Assembly (NCBI GenBank): GCA_036504875.1
Contig: DASXUK010000003.1
Coordinates: 62,001-126,000, forward strand
Reading direction: 5' to 3'
DNA from: JACPFJ01 sp036504875
Lineage (GTDB): Bacteria > Desulfobacterota > Desulfuromonadia > Geobacterales > Pseudopelobacteraceae
Length of the DNA: 64,000 nt
Below, in pieces: positions 53,701 through 61,354 of the stretch (position 1 is its first letter; each line of letters opens with the position of its first letter). Below the pieces are notes generated by a model. It worked only from the letters and a program-made list of their open reading frames with translations, made no database searches and had not been told where the DNA came from. Position numbers and translations under genes: made by a program.

Positions 53701-55749
53701 ACCGCGGCCCGGGTGATCGGCCTTACCAGCGGTCGAGTCATGACAATACATGCAGGCATTGGTCACGAAATTGGCCGGTCGGTTATTGGATTCCGGATAG
53801 GGTCCGCTGGCAAGGGGCCGGCCGTGTCCGGTAGTAGCCCATTGATCCATATTGAATTTGGCCTGGGTATACCCTCTGAATGGCATGTCCAGATCAGTCT
53901 GCGAACCGTGGCAGCCGATGCAGACTACCGAGTTGGCGTTGATCGCTCCGCCCCATTCCGGGTCTTGCGAACCGCCGTGACAGCCGTCGGTGGGGGTGCC
54001 GGTGCAGGTCTTGTCATTGTTGTACTGCGCCCGGGTATGGGTGGAGGACTGAAGGGGAAAGGCAACATTCTTTTCGCCGTTGACATGCTTGTCGGGGTTG
54101 ATGTGGGCAACCTCGGTCATGGATTTTTTGTTACTGAAATCTGCATGGCACTGGAGGCAGTTACCGGCTGTCACCGTCTCATTGTGACATTTGTCGCAGG
54201 TGAAATTCTGGCCGACATGTTTGGGGTGCGAATTAGCCAGGGCCTTTTTAGGCCCCTCATTCTGGTACATCGGCATGGCTCCGCGCCATTCCTCGCCCAG
54301 GTTCCAGCCGGTCGTCAGGGACAGAACGGTGGAGATATTATTCACCACGAATTTCTTAACGCCGTCATGGCAACTCTGGCAACTGCCATCGGGATGGCCG
54401 TGGCAGGAATTGCACTTTGTGCGCCCCTGGGTCCAGGAGTATTCGCGGGCTTCGCCTTTAGAAGTCCTGGTGCCGTCGCTGTGGCAATAGACGTTGTAGC
54501 AGGTTTTGGCTTTGGTGGTGGTGGTGCTGATCGGGCTGTAGAGAAACGGTTTGCCCAGGGAGGCCAGGGACCACTTGGGGGCGATGTTGATGTTTTTTAC
54601 GCCGTTAACGTGGTTGGATCGATTTATGGCGCCGTCGTAGATCTTGCCGCTGGTGGTGTTTTCCATGGGAGTGACTGTGTCGCTGTGACAGTTGGAACAG
54701 GCGTATTTACGGATCCAGTTTGGTCCGACCAGCCGGGCATGGCCGTTGGAATACATGTTGAGGTATGGGCTGCAGATCCCGACCTTCTGGCCGCTGCCGT
54801 CGGCGCTGCTGACGTTCTTCCAGGTCCTGCCGAGCGCCTCGCAGTTGGCCTGGGTATTGTCGCCGATTCTGCCGCCATGACAGGAATAACACTGGCTGGA
54901 ACGGGTGTCCGACCAGGTCAGGGCCTCGTTCGGAGGGCCGCCCATGGCATTGCTGTGGCAATAGGTGCCGGTACAGGTGCCATTCCGCTTATCGCCAGGG
55001 TTCTGAGTGTAGTGGCTGGGCAGATAAGTGGGGTAGTTCACATTGCCGGTATAGGCACCGCCGCTGTTGGGTGCCTGGATGAATTGGACATTGAGTGGGC
55101 GTTTACTGGCGCTGGTGGCGTGGGCGAATTCAGGAGTACTGTTCTTATTATGATCCGAATGACAGTAGGCGCAGCTGTTTACGCCACTGCCTAAATAGCC
55201 GTGTTTGTCGTTCCCATTGACCAGATGCCCGGGATGACGCCCGTCGGAAGGGGGCGCGCCATGACAGGTATCGCATTTGTCGGTGGTTCTGCTCAAAGCG
55301 GCGCTGCCCCAGATGGGAGTGTCTGTTTCAAAATGGCAGTTGACGTTGTTGCAACTGTGGGTTGTTGGGCTTGGTGTCTGAGGCCAGGCAGAGGTTTGGT
55401 TGTTGTATTTGCTGATTACCGTAACAGGAGCCGAGTTCATTTGTGATGAGAGTTTGATCTTGCCATCCCGGTGGGATGGCAAGTAGTTATCGCTGCCGGG
55501 GTGGCATTTTGCACAGACAGCAGGTGTGGCGCCCGCTCCCATATGGTCACGGTGATTACCTTTGAAACCGCCGGTCAACGGGTCTCTGGTGCCGGGATCA
55601 TCAACCGGACGGATATCGCTGCCCCTGGTGCCGTGACAGTCATAGCAGCTAAGGGCGGCCCGAGCCTCGCCGGTTATTACAAGTGTGGCTGCCAATAGTA
55701 TTAGCAACAGTCTGAGCTGAGCGACTCGCGCAGTAAAAAAAGTGTTCAA
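50758..55749 (-). CDS. giant multiheme cytochrome, about 31 heme motifs
   Basis: The 1663-residue product starts at a TTG chosen because AGGAGG lies at correct spacing (GGAGGAACACTTG) and no ATG is near. The signal peptide ends near GEARA-ALSCYDCH. I count 28 CXXCH motifs and three CX4CH (CNNVNCH, CTGTYCH, CYNVYCH). Two looser sites (CTGTPTDGCH, CLTDQGATKCH) could raise the number to 33. Hemes run almost the whole length, from residue about 35 to 1580, and the C-terminus has isolated Cys/His only. CX4CH followed by CXXCH recurs in the first 450 residues, as in the 20376 and 22872 cytochromes. It has no beta module and no lipobox. The giant mosaic protein gene starts 83 bp downstream. It is likely secreted or on the surface, as a long electron path. 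Confidence 0.88.
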   Translation of the reverse strand: MNTFFTARVAQLRLLLILLAATLVITGEARAALSCYDCHGTRGSDIRPVDDPGTRDPLTGGFKGNHRDHMGAGATPAVCAKCHPGSDNYLPSHRDGKIKLSSQMNSAPVTVISKYNNQTSAWPQTPSPTTHSCNNVNCHFETDTPIWGSAALSRTTDKCDTCHGAPPSDGRHPGHLVNGNDKHGYLGSGVNSCAYCHSDHNKNSTPEFAHATSASKRPLNVQFIQAPNSGGAYTGNVNYPTYLPSHYTQNPGDKRNGTCTGTYCHSNAMGGPPNEALTWSDTRSSQCYSCHGGRIGDNTQANCEALGRTWKNVSSADGSGQKVGICSPYLNMYSNGHARLVGPNWIRKYACSNCHSDTVTPMENTTSGKIYDGAINRSNHVNGVKNINIAPKWSLASLGKPFLYSPISTTTTKAKTCYNVYCHSDGTRTSKGEAREYSWTQGRTKCNSCHGHPDGSCQSCHDGVKKFVVNNISTVLSLTTGWNLGEEWRGAMPMYQNEGPKKALANSHPKHVGQNFTCDKCHNETVTAGNCLQCHADFSNKKSMTEVAHINPDKHVNGEKNVAFPLQSSTHTRAQYNNDKTCTGTPTDGCHGGSQDPEWGGAINANSVVCIGCHGSQTDLDMPFRGYTQAKFNMDQWATTGHGRPLASGPYPESNNRPANFVTNACMYCHDSTAGKADHPGRGYTNAKNPYRLRVHPQFQRRFEKECVYCHMQGTIAECLGCHSTTETLAPQLASISTARLVTWSNRTATVARPDHRNFNNSSCLTDQGATKCHSGDAWTHNTGPNTLGSWTPEKKEDVKNQYVQMGVCLQCHDDDSNNKCTQCHTSTDPSKYALGFKVDSVFIKPSTARATSAHFGRMHYQDFLDTGGWSKTKTTTKSPGFDTYSAYSGTWKGGKFCWNCHDPHGDSNIYMIHDEVTTSTDAKYGLPLTRKKVSFTKHDTGGDYIVYKDNSYQGICNVCHTNAKHHKQASSDSHNTGRKCTWCHEHKFSDSHGGKDVSGKKNPCNLCHQNRPVPRHSAFGLPRDCTKCHAGIIQNRMDIMRQFRANSHHVQGVVVSNEHCYQCHWEATKLGLIDNKYHLGFNYNNYSTVTGSQVDLVIWGAGIRPTFYSSTSAVTFLAKNIGKMPQERTEAGNVSKHCLGCHSDQNNDTIPFQDCKVPRQYAWDGQSIAARYSQLGTTAWGKYGTNGKSGVTKAFSAHGNAMANQGGYDPNNGIDGAITNTRNGSYNVQCYDCHSSHGSNVGGNIVGGAITTSYVTFNGTRNGGNLKETQQGTGGYSNAYTASKNTTPGVVNPYNTGAGQCFDCHMTPTANQAAAGSVGTPGTPWGYSSTFGASKPIKGYRDGYKFGSRNDSGFPADTFKLTANPMKKDRTTIISGHLKTDAQRTSSSVPPWLNYTTAANNKINGLCTPCHDPHGVSPTLGNQQQYAVPLLKGTWLSSPYKEDQPPPNPTLRPAILNYGWWRNPGPTYKSWGSAFYEQGHSNGSPDPALGELVTRYYTDRNTFGSGKFISEDDQTFAGLCLRCHVQEKLVMKNVSSPDWKSQDRIHRTVKGWGKNTEHAFTCSKCHYPHNSALPRLMQTNCLDYKHRGSVTSGGEVSRAGLQGPGTGLGSAAYADEHRGFPSANVGDRYTDSDKNCHSKARKNTGTWPDNQYWNTKTPWPQP

Positions 55750-56350
55750 GTGTTCCTCCTAACCTGCAAAAACCGAAACACAAAATATTATTTATTTATA
55801 ATTAATATAATAAAATCAGTTAAATGCCGAGATTTCATGCCAAAAAAAATAGCGAAATGACAAAAAAATATTTTAGTTAAAAATTTAATTAAGACCAAAG
55901 CATGAAGATACGATAGTTTACAGCCTGTATTAAGTCTAAACGGTGATTAAATTGCAATAATCAAGCCTTTCAATTTATAAATTTGCAGCAATATCATAAG
56001 GTTATATAACTTTAATTTATTAATTCTTAATCAAACGCTAAAAAGAACGGTGCAATTGCCATCGACAAGGGCCGAAATCGAGCGACCTGTTGACGAAGGT
56101 CTTCCCCTGGGTACAAGTCTTCGGTAGACACTGCAAATAGCCCCCCCAAACCTGCGAGAGGGCTTGAAATCTTCCATATGGACCGACTGGTGTCTTGGTT
56201 CGCTCGATAAAATGATGTGCTGTACAACCGGGAGGTTTTACGAGTGTGGGGAGAGTTGCTAAAATTTCAAAATGGAAACTGAAGGGAAGGATTTTATGGA
56301 AAGGCCACTAGGCCTTGAAGGCTTTACCACCCGCGTCAATTACAGTTGAT
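55750..56350 (-). other. AT-rich upstream region without recognised gene
   Basis: 55770-56035 is strongly AT-rich, as expected of a promoter region for the minus-strand cytochrome gene, but I find no convincing -24/-12 or -35/-10 pair. A 66-residue open frame at 56027-56227 (minus) resembles nothing I can name and may be a decayed fragment. The intact gene begins at 55749. Confidence 0.45.
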
Positions 56351-56580
56351 TGAAAACCGAGTCAATTGGATTGGAAGAACAATTTTGGTTGTCAATCTTC
56401 AGATTGGCCATGGGACAGGGTCATGCCCCACCCCGAGGAATCCGCCGGCGTTGATGATCGTAAACAAAACCTTGTCATTCTGCTTTACAATAATGTCTTC
56501 GTGTTTGCCGATCTTTTCCTACTTTTCCCTCACCACCTCCTACTCCACAGCTTGCCATCGGCCATTTCCTCCTTAAACTT
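56350..56580 (-). pseudogene. decayed PRC-barrel domain gene
   Basis: On the minus strand one frame reads GKHEDIIVKQNDKVLFTIINAGG, close to the PRC-barrel consensus D.V...GGFLG(I/V)G...VP; it continues FLGVGHDPVPWPI and then stops. In neighbouring frames the homology goes on as ANLKIDNQ and then KIVLP, matching the usual F.xLKIxxxKIVLPG ending. At least two frameshifts have broken it. An ATG after AGGAGG at about 56565 starts another short piece. It is a relic, not an active gene. Confidence 0.55.
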
Positions 56581-56742
56581 TAAAGGAAGAGGACACTACT
56601 TCCCTAGCTCAGGATATACATGAGCCGGCAGAGTCGGGAGAAAGGAGGTAAAAAGGCAAGCAATGGGCTGTGATTTTAGGACAATGACTAAAAACGAGGG
56701 AAACCAAAAAATATAATTTTCCAACATGAAAGGGAGAAACCA

Positions 56743-57876
56743 ATGATCTGCAATCAAAATGTATGGAAAAGGAAGTCCATCTGCGGATGGAAAGCCTTCC
56801 ATAAATACTTACTGCTAGTTCCGATGCTTCTGGTAAGCGTTTCGATCTGTACCACTGCACAGGCACAGAATGCCCAGAACGGATACGTGCAAAAAAAACT
56901 GGTATCCGACATGTCCGGCGTTGCCCACACCACCGACCGCAACCTGGTCAACTCCTGGGGTATTGCGCGTAACCCCACCGGACCATGGTGGGTGAACGAT
57001 AATGGGACCGGGGTCTCCACGCTATATAACGGAAATGGCGATCCTTTCCCGTTAACTGCACCCCTTGTTGTCACGATTCCCCCACCTGAGGGTGGCACCG
57101 GCACGGCCACTCCGACCGGCATCGTCTTCAACGGGACAAAGGACTTCGAGGTGGCGACGAATAAACCGGCTCGCTTCATATTTGTCACCGAAGATGGAAC
57201 CATTTCGGGGTGGAACCCGGATGTAAACCAGACCAATGCCGTGCTGAAGGCCGATAATTCAAAAAGCGGCGCGGTCTACAAAGGAGCTGCCCTCGCCCTC
57301 GCGAACGGTGTCCCCTACCTCTATGCCGCCAACTTTCATAACGGCACGGTCGATGTCTTCGATACCGATTTCAAAAAAGTCACCTTGCCTAACGGGGCTT
57401 TCACCAATCCTTCGATCCAGGCGGGGTTTGCACCCTTCAACGTCGTCAATGTGGATGGCAGGATCTTCGTCACCTACGCGAAGCAGGGCGCAAACAAGCA
57501 TGATGATGTCGCCGGCGCCGGCAACGGGTTCGTCGACATTTTCACTCCGGACGGGACGCTCCTCATGAGTCTCAAGCACGGCCCGTGGCTGAACTCGCCC
57601 TGGGGAGCAGTACTGGCCCCGGCCAATTTCGGCAAGCTGAGCAACATGATCCTCATCGGCAATTTCGGTAGCGGCGAGATCGCTGCCTATGACCTGAACG
57701 GAAACTTCCAAGGACTGATGAAGGGAACGGATGGGAAGTCAATCACCATCGATGGTTTATGGGGATTGGGATTTGGTAACGGTCAAACTGCCGGTCCGGC
57801 GACTACCCTGTTCTTTGCGGCAGGACCGAATGGCGAGAAAAATGGCCTGTTCGGTACACTCACACCTGGCCAGTAA
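56743..57876 (+). CDS. TIGR03118-type exported beta-propeller protein
   Basis: The 377-residue protein has a long leader with a hydrophobic run (LLLVPMLLVSVSICTTAQA, residues 24-42) and a GAAAGGGAG ribosome site. The mature part has the marks of the TIGR03118 family: LVNSWGIARNPTGPWWVNDNGTG near the start, PTGIVFNG, FVTEDGTISGWNPDV, YLYAANFHNGTVDVFD, FVDIFTPDGTLL, LNSPWGAVLAPANFG and IDGLWGLGFGNG. The repeats suggest a six- or seven-bladed propeller. The function of the family is not established. It has no heme or lipobox and is flanked by two decayed genes with its own terminator, so it looks like a stand-alone unit. Confidence 0.82.
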   Translation: MICNQNVWKRKSICGWKAFHKYLLLVPMLLVSVSICTTAQAQNAQNGYVQKKLVSDMSGVAHTTDRNLVNSWGIARNPTGPWWVNDNGTGVSTLYNGNGDPFPLTAPLVVTIPPPEGGTGTATPTGIVFNGTKDFEVATNKPARFIFVTEDGTISGWNPDVNQTNAVLKADNSKSGAVYKGAALALANGVPYLYAANFHNGTVDVFDTDFKKVTLPNGAFTNPSIQAGFAPFNVVNVDGRIFVTYAKQGANKHDDVAGAGNGFVDIFTPDGTLLMSLKHGPWLNSPWGAVLAPANFGKLSNMILIGNFGSGEIAAYDLNGNFQGLMKGTDGKSITIDGLWGLGFGNGQTAGPATTLFFAAGPNGEKNGLFGTLTPGQ

Positions 57877-57910
57877 GGCAAGTAGCAGCGGTAATATTGC
57901 GCACAGACGG

Positions 57911-57942
57911 GACAGGCCACTCAAAGGTGGCCTGTCCTTTTT
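57911..57942 (+). terminator. intrinsic terminator after the TIGR03118-type gene
   Basis: GACAGGCCAC-TCAAAG-GTGGCCTGTC is a perfect 10-bp stem followed by CTTTTT. Confidence 0.9.
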
Positions 57943-58392
57943 CATCTCTTTTGCTGAGCAGTAGTGCGGCCTCAAATGCTGAAATGAACTTTCTGCCTAA
58001 AAGCGAGAACGTCTAGGAATCAACACGACTTCAACAACCGGCTGCTGCTGACCACAACAACAAAACACAACAACTAAAGCCAGACAATCATGTTCTTACA
58101 AAAACTGAAGCTAACCTGCTAATTTTGTGATGCCGCAATTTTGACAATAATCTTACGGATCATAGCCTTCAACCCTGGTAGCTGCTTAAAATCACAACAT
58201 TTCCACAATTCTTCCCTCTCTCTGCATTCAACTCAATTTATTGAGATTTTATTGTCTTGACCTTCGCGACCGACACTTTCAATACGAGAGTAGTTACATG
58301 AAAAGATGTCCAATTTAAGGCGGAGCAATAAGTCTGTGTTAAGCTTTTTAAATCATTACACATACTTCGTCAGCTACGATGACTCATATAAT
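57943..58392 (+). other. intergenic stretch without recognised gene
   Basis: About 450 bp with no credible intact gene, RNA or repeat. An open frame from 58306 runs into the histidine-kinase relic but its first 25 codons show no homology I can recognise. Confidence 0.45.
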
Positions 58393-58607
58393 GATCCTTA
58401 TGTCGTAAGATATGGACTTGGCTTTGATATGGCTGACGCAGATAAGTTATTCACTCCTTTTTCCAGCGTCTTTCTCGCCCAGATGGAATCGGAGGTATAG
58501 GCATCGGCTTAGCTACTATGGACAGGATAATTAAACGACATGGTGGGAGAAGATATGGGCCGAAGGGGAGCCAGATAAGGGGGGCGACTTTTTACGTTAC
58601 ATTGTAG
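58393..58607 (+). pseudogene. decayed histidine kinase, C-terminal ATPase fragment
   Basis: Pieces of the HATPase_c domain occur in order but in shifting frames: GFDMADADKLFTPF (58420-58460), then QRLSRPDGIGGIGIGLATM and DRIIKRHGGR, then IWAEGEPDKG, then GATFYVTL and a stop at 58605. They match the F-box, G2-box and C-terminal signature of PAS-type sensor kinases (consensus FTPFQRLH..., GTGIGLATV, RRHGGRIWAEGEPxKGATFYFTL). At least three frameshifts are present, one in a six-G run at about 58579. The upstream sensor and dimerisation parts are absent. Confidence 0.72.
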
Positions 58608-58659
58608 GAGACCATGCCTAGACGGCAGAGACTCTTAGCACGAAGAAGAAGGAGGTAAA

Positions 58660-59757
58660 ATGCTTGATCAACTGCTACGGAAACTGGAAGAATCAGATAG
58701 GGATGGTGCAGCGGACCTGACCAGAGATGAGATAACCAAAGATGGCCAGGCCTGGAAAATCCATCTATCTTTGTTTCCATTGGCGCAGCGTGTGTTGAAC
58801 CCGCCCTTCATTAACCCTCACCTCCCAAAGATGCATGCAATTTACCGGAAATTTTTACCCTATGTGATGGAAGATGACCTCCCTTCCCTTGTCCATCTGG
58901 AAATTAAAGAATTTGCCCGCAGGCCCAAATTTGAAGCCCTACCTAAACCCTCTAGAGAATCAATACCTGTTCCTTTTTCAAAAATTGAAACTGCCATAGA
59001 AATGGGAAACAAGGAGAGGGTTGCATATCTCCTATATGCCTACCTGGAGCAGAATGGAAAAGCGGAGTTGGCCAGAAACCTACTACTTTTGGGGAGCGGG
59101 TACATGGAGCAGTCCCTCGGTCATTCTGTATCCTGCACAGCCTTTATTCTTCTGGAAATGATCGAACGCTCCGACCAAGACCCGTGGCCGGCTCTGGCCA
59201 CGCTGGCTGATTATTTTTGCAATGGCGGGTTTCATGCCGCGACTGATCTCGATGAAACGACAGACCTTCCCTCCGAAGATATGCTCATTCAGTATCTATC
59301 AAAAGCAACCAGCGGAAGCGGCTTTTTAAACCTGCACCATACCATCACCCGCTATTCTATAGAACAGGTCCGCCATCTTCTCACTGAGAGTGAATATGCC
59401 CATCTGATTGCTTGCTGGATCAAATTCATAGGTAACAAAGAGATAAAGGCACCATCTCTAGACTCAACATCAGAACCACTGGGCGATTATCAAGGTTTTT
59501 ATCAGGTTTTTTCAAAACGGGAGGAGAGGCAGGTTCTTTCTTTTATGGAAGGAGCAATTTCGAGCCAAGAAGGCAGGTTGAAGTCGGGGCGTTATTTGAT
59601 CAAAGGGGTATGCGATATGTATCAAGGGAATTATGACCCTCATTTTCTTACTGGCCTTGGCTCAGTTCTTTGGGTCATGAACGACTACTGGGATCAGCCT
59701 GTCATAGTAATGAATGCTCTCAGTCAGTATATGGATTATTTTTTTGGTCAGGTATGA
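58660..59757 (+). CDS. protein of unknown function (365 aa)
   Basis: I do not recognise this protein with confidence. It is 365 residues with no signal peptide or membrane segment and is rich in predicted helix. Two His-containing stretches stand out: LLLLGSGYMEQSLGHSVSCTAFILLEMI (about 147-174) and FLNLHHTITRYSIEQVRHLL (about 227-246). This pattern of His in long helices recalls questin-oxidase-like proteins, but only faintly. AGAAGGAGG precedes the ATG at ideal spacing, and codon use looks normal. It sits just after the decayed kinase and convergent with the NtrC-type regulator. Confidence 0.7.
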   Translation: MLDQLLRKLEESDRDGAADLTRDEITKDGQAWKIHLSLFPLAQRVLNPPFINPHLPKMHAIYRKFLPYVMEDDLPSLVHLEIKEFARRPKFEALPKPSRESIPVPFSKIETAIEMGNKERVAYLLYAYLEQNGKAELARNLLLLGSGYMEQSLGHSVSCTAFILLEMIERSDQDPWPALATLADYFCNGGFHAATDLDETTDLPSEDMLIQYLSKATSGSGFLNLHHTITRYSIEQVRHLLTESEYAHLIACWIKFIGNKEIKAPSLDSTSEPLGDYQGFYQVFSKREERQVLSFMEGAISSQEGRLKSGRYLIKGVCDMYQGNYDPHFLTGLGSVLWVMNDYWDQPVIVMNALSQYMDYFFGQV

Positions 59758-59844
59758 TGGAATATCAATCCATCAGCATGATACAAATCCGTTCTCTTCT
59801 TGACTTTCCGCTGATCGTCAGTTTTCGATACAACAACAACTTGG

Positions 59845-61221
59845 TTACGAGATTTTCAAACGTTTTATTTTTTCAACAAGAGTGGTCCTGTTTATGCCTA
59901 ATAACGCAGCGGCTTGCGCCTTTACACCACTGGATAGAACCAATGCCTGACTGATCAACTTGCGCTCAATTTCCATGATCGTTGAAACAAGATCAATCCC
60001 CTGCTCACTCAACTCAAGATTGATGCTGCCATTTATTGCTGTCTGCCCGCAAATCCCTGAGGGAATATCCTCGATATGAATGGCATCTCCCTCTGTCAGC
60101 GCCACCAGGCGTTCGATCAGGTTTTCCAATTCGCGTACGTTACCGGGCCAGCCATATTCTTCGAGCGCTTCCAGGGCCCGTCGCGTGATAGTCTTGGGAG
60201 TCTGGCCCATGAGCCGGCTGTACTTTTCCAGAAAATGAGCCACCAGTGCCATGATGTCCTGTTTGCGCTCCCGCAAGGGGGGCAGATGCAGCGGAATAAC
60301 ATTCAAGCGGTAATAGAGGTCTTCTCTGAAATTTCCCTGGCGCACCTGCTGTTCGAGATCCAGGTTGGTAGCAGATATGACCCGGACATCCAGCTTGATG
60401 GACTTATTTGAGCCGACCTTCTCCACCTCTTGCTCCTGGAGAATCCTTAAAAGCTTGGTCTGCAGGTGCTGGGGCATGGTACCGATCTCATCGAGAAAGA
60501 TCGTTCCCTGGTTGGCACTCTCGAATTTTCCCTCTTTATCGCGGATGGCGCCTGTAAAGGCGCCCCTGACATGCCCGAACAGCTCGGATTCCAGAAGAGA
60601 CTCGGGTATGGCGCCGCAGTTAACCGCAACAAAGGGTTTGTCCTTGCGGGAACCATTGTGATGCAAGGCCCGGGCGACCAACTCCTTACCTGTGCCTGAT
60701 TCTCCGCTTATAAGCACTGTGGATTCTGTTTTAGCAATCCGCAACATCCTTTCAAAGACAGTCTTCATGGCAGGAGAGGTACCAATAATGTTGCTGAACT
60801 CGAACCGCCCCCGCAGCTGTTTTTTCAGATAGACATTTTCCGAGAGCAGTTGCTGCTTTTCCAATGCCTTTGCAATAAGTATTCTTAGCTCTTCAAAATT
60901 GATCGGCTTGGTGATGTAATCAAAGGCCCCTTCTTTCATGGCCCGCACAGCGGTTTCCGCTGAGGCGTAGCCGGTAACCATTATCACCTCAGTGGTGGGA
61001 GATAAAATCCGCGATCTTTGAAGAATCTCTATCCCGTTCTTGTCCGGCAGACAAAGATCGGAGATAATAAGGTCAAACTGCTCCCGCTCCAGGAGGTCTA
61101 AGGCTGCTTTACCAGTGGCGGCCGGAACGGTGATATAACCGGATGCCTTTAAAAGCAGATCCAGCGAATCCCGGCCGGCGTCATCATCGTCGATCAGCAG
61201 TATTTTGATTTTATGTTCCAT
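59845..61221 (-). CDS. NtrC-family sigma-54-dependent response regulator
   Basis: The ATG at 61221 gives 458 residues; an in-frame TTG at 61236 is less likely. The receiver domain (1-120) has the acidic pocket DDDD at 11-14, phosphoacceptor Asp55 in IISDLCLPD, a Thr in VTGYAS and a Lys in YITKP. The AAA+ domain (about 140-370) has Walker A GESGTGKE, the sigma-54-contacting GAFTGA loop and Walker B GTIFLDEIG, followed by arginine-finger segments (NFREDLYYRLNVIPLHLPPLRER) and GWPGNVRELEN. A Fis-type HTH ends the protein (AAALLGINRTTLVEKIKRL). It should activate sigma-54 promoters when phosphorylated. No intact sensor kinase is adjacent. It is a candidate, unproven, for the five -24/-12 promoters at 8-20 kb. 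Confidence 0.93.
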   Translation of the reverse strand: MEHKIKILLIDDDDAGRDSLDLLLKASGYITVPAATGKAALDLLEREQFDLIISDLCLPDKNGIEILQRSRILSPTTEVIMVTGYASAETAVRAMKEGAFDYITKPINFEELRILIAKALEKQQLLSENVYLKKQLRGRFEFSNIIGTSPAMKTVFERMLRIAKTESTVLISGESGTGKELVARALHHNGSRKDKPFVAVNCGAIPESLLESELFGHVRGAFTGAIRDKEGKFESANQGTIFLDEIGTMPQHLQTKLLRILQEQEVEKVGSNKSIKLDVRVISATNLDLEQQVRQGNFREDLYYRLNVIPLHLPPLRERKQDIMALVAHFLEKYSRLMGQTPKTITRRALEALEEYGWPGNVRELENLIERLVALTEGDAIHIEDIPSGICGQTAINGSINLELSEQGIDLVSTIMEIERKLISQALVLSSGVKAQAAALLGINRTTLVEKIKRLKIS

Positions 61222-61320
61222 ATAAATGCCTGACAAATCGAAATAAAATCGTTAAAAATCTAATTCATTCTACGCCAAAAAGCAATCTTCAATTATAAAT
61301 ATCCAATCCAGGTTAAAAAA

Positions 61321-61354
61321 AAAGACCCCACCTTTACAAGGGCGGGGTCTTTTT
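61321..61354 (-). terminator. intrinsic terminator of the biotin operon
   Basis: AAAGACCCC and GGGGTCTTT form the stem with an inner CC/GG. On the minus strand it is followed by a run of nine T. The bioA stop codon lies at its edge. The convergent strand also ends in TTTTT, but no + gene needs it. Confidence 0.85.

Noticed and set aside
56027..56227. 66-residue minus-strand frame in the AT-rich gap
   Set aside because: No ribosome site or family match that I can support; neighbouring frames gave no better reading.
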